Positions 13,839 through 24,000 of a stretch of 64,000 bases of DNA are shown in pieces. A program made the translations under genes and the position numbers. Numbering within the stretch: position 1 is the first letter of the stretch; the number at the start of each line of letters is the position of its first letter. The notes beneath the pieces are model-generated. The model made no database searches. It was not told where the DNA came from and was given only the letters and a program-made list of their open reading frames with translations. The stretch is from Datnioides undecimradiatus (lineage: Eukaryota > Chordata > Actinopteri > Lobotiformes > Datnioididae), in the NCBI GenBank assembly GCA_008933995.1, contig WARS01000010.1, positions 6,117,001-6,181,000 of the forward strand, in the 5' to 3' direction.

Positions 13839-16529
13839 CTGAGAAAAATGGAAAAATAAATAAATAAATAAATCACTATCAAACGTCAGCTCTGTTTGGT
13901 AACACTGAAGACACACGTTACATCGTCACACACAGAAGAAATCACCTAGGGGAGAAGCATTTAATTAAAACACGTTTTCATTTTTGTTTATGATACTGGA
14001 GATTTGGCTTGTAACACATTTAATCTAAAGCTGTGCTAAAAAAAAAGTTCTTCTATATAATAAATACGAAGTTGGAACTATCCCTGGAACAATTTGAAAG
14101 CAATAATAATTAAAATAATTTTTGAAAAAAATGCATGTGCTGCAGTTTGTTGTAATTACTTTAAAATTGATATCTAAACTTAAAACGACACTGTAAATTC
14201 CAAAAGGAATTGTTTTAAGGTAGTGTTAAATGGTGTATCATTTCATTTATAATTTATTTGAAGGAGGCATTGACTTAGTACTGTGGTCACTACGAAAAAA
14301 TAACAAATGATCACCAAAGTTGAATAACATGCTAGTGTAACATGACAAAGTGACTTCATAATGCATATTCGCCTTTTGTGTTTTGAAAACGCCACAAACA
14401 ATATTAGGAGCCATATAGTGAAAAATGCATAATCTGACAGTATAATGTATATTTAGCTAAATTTAGCCAAAACTGCCCATTTAGATGTACAATTACCTCT
14501 ATCTTACCTTTCTATTTGCTATTCCAATCATTTTTGTCAGACACTGGATCAGGTTTGGGACAGGCCTGCAAAGATACTGCATGTTTTAAGTGTGTCTGTA
14601 CGCTCCAGTGAAAACATAATCAACAACAACTCAAAAACCATTAAGCAATATGACAAGATGAGACTAAAGGAGCTGTCTGGGACCAGACGAGTATGCACTA
14701 AGTAGGTGATAATGAAGAGATCTGTCCAGGCTGGTCACTGATATGGCAAACTGATAAACATCACAGACTCACTCAGTGAAAGTAACTTGTAAAGTCAGAT
14801 TGCTAGGAGCATTTTAAGAAAAGCCAAAGTTAATATTGCCTCAACTCTCCCTCACTGACAGAGTGGACTGTGAAAACAATATGGCAGCTGTGTTGATTTT
14901 TCCCCTCAATGCTTGGTGCAGTAAATTACTTTTTAAAGCTGCAAAAAAACTAAGAAAAAAACTTTCCTCAACTTTCAATCCAAAAATAGACTGAGGTGGT
15001 TTCTAAAACTGAACTTTGTGAAAAAAAGGAGATTTACCTTCTATAAGCCTATTATAATTACCTTTCCTTAGTAACTGGGAAGCATTGCAATTAGCTGGAT
15101 TTTGCAGAGATACACAAAATATGTATACAAAGTATTAAACACATGTTTTTTTCATCTGCTTATTGCATTAACAAAACTGTCCATACACTATTTCACATTA
15201 CATAACATGACACTTGTGTTCCCTTTACAATGTGCTCCACTACATGTTCAGAAATGCTGAGCAATCATAAGTGCTAGATTCTATCTCTATTTCTGTCATG
15301 CTGCCTGTAATATGTGTGCAATGATCTTAGAGATATCTCCTTTATGTAGATGTAGGCTGATCTAAGTATATCCAACAGGTACAGTGGAATCTTAACAAGA
15401 AGACAGTTCACAGAAGCCTGAAGTATATTTTATTATAAATTACAATTATTTCAAAATCAGAAGCCACTGATGACATTTATATAACATACAGGGATATTAT
15501 GGTCGCTCGCAACAAATCTCGGTAAAGCCTATAAGCCTTTGGCACCAATTGGCAGTGATCATTCAGACAAAATGGCTACCAAGCATCCCAATAACAGATA
15601 CGCAATGGTAGGGCAAAGAAATAAACTTCAAAATTCAAGAACTGCTTAATAAAATTCTTCATTCTCCAGTAACTGGGGTGCATTGAGCTTTGGTCTGTGG
15701 TCTGTTTTACTGAAGTACAATGTATTACCATTGTTCCCATGCTTTTTCTGCTCCCTTCAATTCATATACGTCACGGATAACAACAATGCTATAGCAGCCA
15801 TCTTGGCCAAAAAAAGCAGACACTGGGAGGAGGGAGGAAGGCTCCCCCAAGTCATATGACTGAACTGTTTGCAGACAACTGCAGTGACAGAGCAAAAGCG
15901 TCTAGATGAGTCTGAGGCAGTAGCAGCTCGGGTACACATGCACTGTTGCAGCACAACTTAGTTTGACTTCCACATTGTTACTTAAAGCCATTTACCCCAT
16001 TTCCATCTCTGCACATTGAAATGCAAAAGCCATTTGGGTAGGAAAAAGCACTACAATTAACCTAGCAAGCTTTGTCCGAACTGAATTCTCATTAAGATTA
16101 CGACATATACTTAAATATTTCAAAATCTATCAAATATGCCAAGTTTAGTCACCTAGAAAAAAACCCACAAAATTTTCATTTAAACCTATAATTCAGTGGG
16201 ATTAAAAATTACATTTAAATATGCAGATGTAAAGAGTATGAAAGAGGGATACATCTTTATGTGATGTGGTCAGACAATGTGTGAAAATGTTTTCTTGTAC
16301 TTTGAGGCTACTTGAGGGAAGTTTAAGGTGAATAATGAAAACATTTCAAGTGCAAGTGGCCAAAAATGTTTTTTAAATTGTCATTGGGGCATATAATAAT
16401 GACAAATGAATAAGTGCAATGATCTAATAAAACTTGTGAAATCTGTGCAGTAGCAACCCTTATCAATGAAACCCTTAAGAAGTGAACACACTGCTCCTGT
16501 CTCAAGCATTAATGTGTATAGAAACCAAC
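13839..16529. other. Non-coding stretch, possible intron
   Basis: A short (AAAT)n run lies just to its left at 13855-13873. Some donor-like - strand sites (near 14507 and 15047) lack partners. Otherwise I see nothing. Confidence 0.5.
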
Positions 16530-16601
16530 CTTTCTGAGCTGGTGCAGGCTGTCTTCTAGAGCGTGCACTCCTGCTGAACTCCAGGGCTGCTGGCTGATCT
16601 C
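16530..16601 (-). ncRNA. Candidate third exon, 72 nt
   Basis: The acceptor is TATGCTCTGCAG followed by GAGATC; the donor GAAAG|GTTGG is weaker. Two of three frames are open. One of these also stays open into the following segment. Confidence 0.4.
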
Positions 16602-16794
16602 CTGCAGAGCATAAACAAGAACAGGAAAAGAAAAAAAATCATGTCATACAGAATTCATATTAGCTCACCCCAGGGTCACATAGATTAGCTCAGTTAGTGC
16701 AAGTAATACGTTTGTCTTTAAAAAGTCTGGTTTGGTGCTTTGTCATTAGAAGCTGTTAAGGTGGTATAGCTAAAAGGGTTAAAAAGTAAATGGA

Positions 16795-16950
16795 TGAGCC
16801 CACAGAAGGCAGGTCTCCCGCCCTCAGGTGTCTGCTGTGTAACAGGTAGCTTAAGCGCGCGTGGGGTTAATCAACAACCCCACGTCAGCACAAGGTGCGT
16901 CACCTGCGCATCCTCCTGAAGTAGTGTGAATGAGGTCAACCCTCCAAAAC
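16795..16950. promoter_or_regulatory. CpG-rich block with a hairpin and paired E-boxes
   Basis: A local CpG-rich patch. It contains a 9-bp inverted repeat CGTGGGGTT/AACCCCACG with a 7-nt loop (16860-16884) and, 9 bp on, the palindrome AGGTG-CGT-CACCT (16893-16905), a pair of ZEB/Snail-type CACCT boxes. Not coding. Confidence 0.3.
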
Positions 16951-17200
16951 AATATAGCTACTGTGAGTAATACAGTAAAAAATAAGAAAAAAAACACAAC
17001 CACAACAACTAATTTTAACGCAAAAATTAATCCTGTTACTTACAGTTAGACACGGTAGAAGAGGATATTTAGAATTATAAGCTAGGAAACCGATTTTCAA
17101 ACAAAAACACTCGGCTGACATTCACAATTAAACATTTTTTGTGGCTAATGGGTAATGCTGCAGTGTATGTAGGCAACTTGGACTCTGGCGCCTGCCTTAC

Positions 17201-17233
17201 CTGCCTGTGCATAAAGAGCTGTCTGCTGATAGA
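17201..17233 (-). ncRNA. Candidate second exon, 33 nt
   Basis: The acceptor has a strong pyrimidine tract ending CTCCTGCAG and the donor reads GGCAG|GTAAGG. Both sites are near consensus, which is unlikely for a 33-nt interval by chance. It holds an ATG in the frame that stays open through the next two segments. Confidence 0.4.
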
Positions 17234-17269
17234 CTGCAGGAGAAAAAACTTTCATAGCGTTTATCTAAA

Positions 17270-17620
17270 AAATATTTTGGCTGAGCGTGGCGGCTCGTGG
17301 GCGAAGGCGTTTGAGGAGGAGAGCAAAAATTCCCATTTCCAGCGGGCGGGTTCCTTGTATATGTGCAAAGAGATGTTAAAACTCCATCTCCAATTTTATC
17401 AATTTCAGACAGACTCCAGACAGTCTCCAAGCGGTTACGTGCTTGCTTGTCTTGCGCGTGCACGCCGAATGGCGCGGGAAGCGGCGATAACAGATCCAGA
17501 GTGACAGCGTAGGTGACCAATGACGAAGAGGAGCCGGAGCTAGCGTCCAATCACAGTGGCCTATGAGTATAAATCCCCGCCCCTCTTCCTCCTCACCCGT
17601 CTGTTGACAGTGCACTGAAT
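17270..17620 (+). promoter_or_regulatory. Isolated CCAAT/TATA promoter-like region
   Basis: A GC-rich stretch with two + oriented CCAAT boxes (17517-17521 and 17547-17551), a TATA box TATAAAT (17568-17574) and a GC box CCCCGCCCC (17575-17583), correctly ordered and spaced for initiation near 17600. No coding exon or good donor follows on the + strand within 1 kb. The double CCAAT plus TATA order resembles histone-type promoters, but no histone gene is near. It may drive a non-coding RNA or be a remnant. Confidence 0.4.
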
Positions 17621-18559
17621 AAAACAACAGTCTGAGTTAAGCAGTTCATTGCACTGAGATGTGGGTCACTGACTGCATCCTATTCACTCTGGGAAAATTG
17701 CAGAAGCATGGCATTATTTATTACAGAAACATATTATTACCTAAGACGTGTACATAAGTTATACAATTAATTGTATCACATGACCTGGATGCAATTAACT
17801 AAATTAATCATAATCAGCCTTTTCCTTATGTTTTTGAATATATATACTATACTACTTGACATAATAGAGCAAATAAATACCACCTTAGGTTATAATGTAT
17901 ATAAACAAGTTTTCCTTGCCAGTTGTTTAAAAGACACCAGTCTTAGACACCAGTCCTATGAGCTAGTGATATAGGCAGCAGCCATTGTTTAAATGGGCTC
18001 CTTGCAATAATGTCACACAGGACTACATGCAGTTGACTGAAATTGTTGCAGTCTTCATAGCATTTAGGTAGGCTTTACAAATAACAAGTTATGTCCACTT
18101 ATGTGTAAATAGTAAAAAATATATATTTTACGACAGGCAGAATACATTACTAGCTCAAGTGAAACAATGTTATATATAAATATAAGTATAGAAAGTTGTA
18201 AGGTTGGAATATTGATATAGAATAACTATATTTTCTGCATGAACAATGCTCAGAAAGGATGCTAAAATCCATAGCCAGTGTCCAGTAAAAAAAAAACATG
18301 GGACTTAAACCCCAGCCTCCCATGCAGGTTTGACACAGACATTCACAAATCTGCCAAGAGCAAATCCTCCCATTGAAATATAGTAAGTTAATAGTTCTCC
18401 GAAACAGGTATATGGAAACCTATTGCTTTGACCTCCCATCATTATGAAAACTGCTGCAAATTGGACACCAAATTAGTCTCAGAAGTCCTCAGACAGAGTT
18501 AGTCTGCAGTGAAACACAATACATCATGATTTTTAAAATGTGCTTCTTTCATTTACAAA

Positions 18560-18880
18560 GTAATACATTGCAGGCCTGTACACTCCCACTCCACAGCACT
18601 AGTATCACTTTCTCAAGACAGTTGCTGATCCTTGTGAATTGACAGCAAAAACTTATTGTCTCCCACAAAACAACTTCCAAGTTGTATTTAAATTGTCAAA
18701 GAATACACAAGGCATACAGACAAGTTTGTTGTAAAGAACCTCTGTCCTTTGGATAGAAAATAACAAGTCTTGTCTCCTTCGGCTTTGCACCCTTTAATTT
18801 GCATTGTTATGGAAAACCGCTGGATTTGGACAGGGCACAGAATCATTGAGGTCACCATAATAGAGTGTGACAGCTCCTCT
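18560..18880. promoter_or_regulatory. Candidate enhancer with POU-SOX composite site
   Basis: Contains an exact octamer in reverse orientation, ATTTGCAT (18797-18804), overlapping an exact SOX core CATTGTT (18802-18808). The surrounding 300 bp lack simple repeats. Juxtaposed POU and SOX sites are typical of neural and pluripotency enhancers; function here is inferred. Confidence 0.35.
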
Positions 18881-19319
18881 TTTCACATGTATTTGGAAGT
18901 AAAATCACAATTCCTGGGAAAGTGAATCCAGGGAGCACAGAAATATCTCATACAGCTTTGGAAACAGCTGTTGAAAGTGAATATTAAACAGGATTTGGAA
19001 TACATATTGATATTAATCACACATGCATTCATTACCAACAGACAAACTGGATCCATGAACTTGTGCATATACATAGAATGTGAAAAATGTGAATTTGAGA
19101 GGTAAAGTTTTAAAGGTACATTATAGAGAAAAGCAACATTGGGCCCTTGGTCTTTTAATTGTTTTTGTTTTAGATTCACACAATTAGAATTTTTGGCCTG
19201 ATTACATGGAATTCAGAACAGATTGCACATAACATACAAGCAAGCGTCCAGGAGCTTGCAGTGGGGTGGCTAAATTGCATTTCATAATACACTGAAAGAG
19301 AAATTAAAAACATCTGCTA

Positions 19320-19710
19320 ACTCAATATATTGTCTGTACAATCCCCACAGTCCATTAGAATTCGCAGACTGTCTTTCACAAGGAAAGCCCCTTTACGCTT
19401 TCTCAAATTAAAAATCTCACGGCTGATCCCCTCCATCGCCCTGGCTTTCAGATATTGACCTTGTGGTGCTACAAAATAGCTTCTTCCTCACTGCGGGACC
19501 CCATAATGAGCCAATACAATGAGGCTTCAGTTCACTGCTCACCTCTCTTTGGTGTCTCTTGGGGTCTTTGTTGACATTTGTCAGCCCAAGAGGAATTTGG
19601 GCGTTAGAATTCTGCTATACTCTAGCGGTAGACTCAGACAACAACTTTGACTCCGAGACTTAAGCAAGAGAAAGGAAAAAACTTGGTCAGAGATAAAAGG
19701 GCTTTGACCT
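19320..19710. promoter_or_regulatory. Candidate conserved regulatory block
   Basis: Balanced composition, no repeats and no long frame. It includes a CTTTGTT (TCF/SOX-like) core followed by TGACA near 19565-19580 and a GATAAA core near 19696. Only composition and motifs support this call. Confidence 0.25.
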
Positions 19711-20784
19711 TACAGGGAAGAAAAATCAAAGGAGTGACTTGAATAAAGATTAAGCACCATTTTGAATTTCAGCCAAATTTGCCAAGTTGTGGAGAGGACA
19801 AGCATTTTTACATCTGACATTCTCATGGTAGTGCTAAAATCTGAAACCATGAATGGTCATCCTTTTAAAATGTTACCAATTTTCAGAGTATGATATGTAT
19901 AGAGTTGTTGTGCAACCAAACATGCTACCAATGGTAAAGAAAGGTCTCATATATGAACCCTTAGTCTGTGAACTCTCCTACTATAATAGTTATTCCAACC
20001 TAATGCTCTACAGAGTTGATTGAAGTAGAATTAGACTTATTAATTACAACAGTCCATGTAAGACTGAAATGTCACTGAAATGTCATTGTGTACATGTGTA
20101 ATATCATCCTTAAAAGGAACACTTTATGAGTCTCGTCTTGTACAAATATGACCTAACCTCTTGGTTTGAACGCATCATGATTTAGTAACCGCAACTGAAC
20201 ATGTTGTCCTCACTGACGTAAGAACATGTACTGAAAACAGCATCATGCTATTGTTTTGCCCTGTTGTTCATGTGGCCTATTTATAATATTTACATGCCTC
20301 TTGCATGCAAAAAAGAAAAATAAATCAATAGCAATACAGTATCTGCTCTGTTCAATAGTATCTTCATCTTAATTAATCACAGAACAATTATAAATACCTT
20401 TTCACACAAGTTCTCTCCAGGAGGTCAGGATTACACATGTTGGTCTAATTGTATGTGGAAAATTAACACAGAGAACAAAGTCATATTGAAAATGCAAATG
20501 GATTTCAATAATAGTATGTTCTGTGTTATTATTATCACGTGCATGTCCACTGACTGTACTTATAATCGCAGCAAGGGCCTTACCAAACTGGAGTGCATGG
20601 ACTTTACTAAATGTGTGAAAAAGATATTGAGATTCAATATGTATATTGGACAGGTTGTCAATGTATGACTAGTCCAATAATAGAACAAACGTATTTTCTA
20701 CAACAAACATTTGTAATTGACTGCATGCAGATGTGAAGGGCTGTTACAAGTCAGCTTCATAATAGTCAGCGAGTTTATGTTTAC

Positions 20785-20970
20785 CTGACCTGCTCAGACG
20801 GCTGGCTTTTGTGCAGCAACTCGATCGGGGGAGCTAGTGTTTCCCACCCACAATGCATCATCGCTGGAAACACAGCCCTGCCATGTTTGTACTCTATCTG
20901 TGGTTGGATATCATTGTGGCATAGAGCCTGTTTGCTTGCTAGTTTCACGTTTTGTACAGTCATTATGGTG
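20785..20970 (-). ncRNA. Candidate first exon of divergent transcript
   Basis: It ends at a GTCAG|GTAAAC donor (GT at 20784-20783). It lies within the rbm33 promoter and includes the CCCACAATGCATCA element. An ATG at 20963 opens 60 codons that run through the donor; I do not recognise the peptide. The 5' boundary is a guess. Confidence 0.35.
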
Positions 20971-21037
20971 AAACATTGAGTGTCAAATGCACTCTTTACT
21001 TTTGTAGTCAGACGCTAAGCGGGACGCGCCTTGCACC
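20785..21037 (+). promoter_or_regulatory. rbm33 promoter and 5' UTR
   Basis: No TATA box in a useful position. The element CCCACAATGCATCA (20847-20860) fits the ZNF143/SBF core found in many TATA-less, bidirectional housekeeping promoters. CpG density rises just before the ATG. The start site is not defined. A - strand donor at 20785/20784 suggests the region also fires leftward. Confidence 0.5.
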
Positions 21038-21056
21038 ATGTCAGCCAACGCTCAGG
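21038..21056 (+). CDS. rbm33: rbm33 coding exon 1 (start codon)
   Basis: ATG in context GCACCATGT, 19 nt, ends phase 1 at CAGG|GTGAGT. It encodes MSANAQ plus one base. The next exon in phase gives the family motif DYDFDEYDKPGAERS, which fixes this start. Confidence 0.85.
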
Positions 21057-24000
21057 GTGAGTATAAAGAGGTTTTTGACGACACTGTGTTAGCTCTGTAG
21101 CTAAGTTAGCCAATATGGCTAGCTACCGTTAACAACGGTTTATAATGCGGCTACATTGACGGTAGGCCACATCCTCGACTGTTGGTTTAATTGGGTTTAC
21201 CATGAACAGGCAACCGACGTTTTTCACTCTCGGTTGTAAACCGAATTAAGTATAAGCTAACGGTAGTGTTAGCATGACAACTGAGTTATCAACATGATAC
21301 AGCTTAGCGTGATTAGCGAGCTTCGTGAGCGTCTGTGGTCACTGAATGCTATTAGCCACAAGCTAAGCGAGTGAATTCTGGGCCCAGCCTCGGGCTAACA
21401 CAAGCTTGAAACCGTAGTTGTGTAAAATGGTTCATATTTAAATAACTTACAATCACTGAGTTAATGTTGGCTTCACGTTTGCCGTGTTAACGCTAGCCAC
21501 GAAATGTTAAAGTTGCTAATATGGCATGTAAACTGAATAACGTCAGGTGTTTGGGCTCGAATGCAAGCTAACTTTAGCCAGCGCAAGATGGTTTGTGGGA
21601 GCTCTCATTGATTCTGTAATTGTTTAGAAAGAACACACAGTTGCTCTAGCTGCTTACTGACCTGTTAGTCAAATTGTGCTGTTTTTTCTGGTCTTGTCGC
21701 CAGGGACTGAACTCAAGACTACACTTCTGTACTAGAGCATCAGCATATGACGCAGTTTGCGGGGTGTTTTTTTTAATTCACAGCGCCGTTGTCGTTTTTG
21801 ACTAGATTGCAGTTGTAGTCACAGTCTGTCCAGGTGACTTGAGGTGGTGAAGTGCATGCACACATTGGCGACCAAGTGACACCACTTGGATTGAGACAGG
21901 CCAGTTGGTCTGGATCCCAAAGGTCTTACCCAAAACTTTAGTCTCACAGGGACTAAATCTATCAATATATTGTAGTAGGGTAGTGCTCATCAAAACAGTT
22001 TAAGAAATGATGTGCGAAAAAGATGTGCTAAGATTATAAGTCATAAAATTATTTATAGGTTGACTCTTTAATCATAGAATTAGATGACACTGTGAGTTGC
22101 TGAATCAGTAGATGTTTATTACAAGGGCTTGGGTCAGTACAGAGAAATGTGTATAAAAGCACAAGTTGCTGGCTTGCACAGAGCAAAGGAACATCATTTG
22201 TATATATAGGCTTCCTGTGCTTTCACATGAGGTTTTACATGAGGTCTTACATGAGGGGTTGCCCTCAGAAGAGGGCTTCCAGTGCCCATAGGTTATACTG
22301 TCATCTTCTGGCATCTTTTCAACTAAATTTAGCCTAGGATGACATGAGAATCCCTGTACTCTGGTATCATATGTCTGAACTTCATTCTACAATACCTTGA
22401 AGCTCATAGTAGATTGATGTATATTATAAAAAGCATACTAACAATACACGATATAAAAAAAACAACAATAAAGGCCACATTTCAGAACAACTTACTTCAC
22501 ATAATCTTCAACATGACAACCAGAAAATAACCAGTGAGTTATATACCCATATAAATAATATATTTCTGTATCACTTTGTTGTTAACAACAGATACTTAAC
22601 AAGCAGTGTCTTTTCTCTTGGTCATTTGCAAAGTTAAACAGTTAGTGATTATCTACAGAATCACCAGAATAGTAAATATCATGGTCATGTAATTTTCACC
22701 AAGTGTATGGGTTTGTGAGTTCTGATATGGTCCAATTTCACCAACCAGACAGCAGTTATTCATGATCCTGCAGCCTGCAAAAGCCTGCTATTTTCTTTGC
22801 AATTTTTAAAATAAAGCAGCTTTATCACCCTGTTATATCTGAGAATGTGTTTTGAGACATGTAAGATTTGCAGGCGCAGAGACAGAAATGTCTGACCAAA
22901 AGTTTTAGACTTGGCAGATCTGTGCAGTCTGGTTTATGTATACGCGGTGGATAAATCTATACTAAACACATGGGAGAAGAAAGATTATTGGTTAAAACTT
23001 TAACCGTGGCTTTGCCATTTTACAGCGCCTGTGTGGCTTTGTACTTGCCTCTGTGTTTTTTGTTTGATTATTGGTGTGTTTTTAAATGAGGCAGACAACG
23101 AAGTGACCGGGTCGAGCCAATCACATAACATGGAGCTGTGTGCAGTCGGTGCACAAGCAACAGACCTCACTGGGACACCTAAATAGAATTAAGCCATCAT
23201 TAACAATAGTAGTAACACTTCTTTTCTTAAGTCAAAATGTTTCCATTGAAAAGGGCCTGTGCAAAGCCATTACCTGTGCAAGTCTTCAAGTAAATATTCT
23301 TATTGTCAGATGCATCCTGGATGTAAATATTTTCAGTATGGTTTTCTTTCGATTATATTAAATATATTTTATGAAATACTTGTTAAAGCAGTATCTGTGA
23401 CATCACTGCTGTGTGGTAACATTCTTTTTGACCATTGTTTGAAAAACTAGAAGTGGATAAGGACTACATTTGAAACACCATGTTTTTAAACGTGTTAAAT
23501 AGTACAATAGTACAACAGCTTTCTATTTTGATATGGCCATGGCAAGCCATGAGAAGGGTGTGTTTATCAGACTACTGTGTATCATACTTTTGGTACAAAT
23601 GGTGTTTGTGTGTTTGTAGAACATGTTTCTTTATAGAGACTGACATGATGGATTTGTACGGTCAGTGTGTTCTGTGCTTTTGAAATTGTGTTGGCCAGTA
23701 GGACAGACTGGTGGAAATAGTGGACATTATTTGCATAGTCGATTGTTATGATGGGAGCAAATCTATAAGCAAAATTACCTTTCTGTTGCAGATTATGACT
23801 TTGATGAATATGACAAACCCGGTGCTGAGCGGTCACGCAGGAGGAGAGGTGAAGATGACGATTTAGAGAGGTAAATCATGAAATCATGACTCTACAAGAA
23901 CAAAGTGCATGATGTTCACATCCTGTTCTAAATCAAGACAGCAGCAGAATACTTCATAATAATATAAATCATCATCACTATCCTATGAAAACAAGGTAAA

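Larger units (their letters stand above)
17625..20784. other. Non-coding stretch between promoter-like region and rbm33
   Basis: No coding frame. It holds two balanced-composition blocks listed separately (about 18560-18880 and 19320-19710) in AT-rich sequence. Confidence 0.5.
10907..20970 (-). ncRNA. Candidate divergent spliced transcript from the rbm33 promoter
   Basis: Four splice-bounded segments, and a weaker fifth, line up on the - strand in transcription order: about 20970-20785, 17233-17201, 16601-16530, 13838-13769 and perhaps 11031-10907. Donors read CAG|GTAAAC, CAG|GTAAGG, AAG|GTTGGT, ATG|GTAAGA and AAG|GTAAGT. Three acceptors have pyrimidine tracts ending TGCAG or CTCAG. The joined segments give only short frames: an ATG in the second segment opens about 60 codons and then stops in the fifth. 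The first segment starts about 70-250 bp from the rbm33 ATG, so this resembles a head-to-head divergent long non-coding RNA. It could also be the 5' non-coding exons of a gene further left. No transcript evidence is available to me. Confidence 0.4.

Noticed and set aside
1-20780. cnpy1 (canopy), the expected mammalian neighbour
   Set aside because: No cysteine-rich canopy motif was found on either strand by eye; it may lie beyond the left edge.
22060-22340. Possible solo LTR (TATA-like box with tandem 12-mers)
   Set aside because: No matching terminal dinucleotides, target duplication or primer site could be seen.
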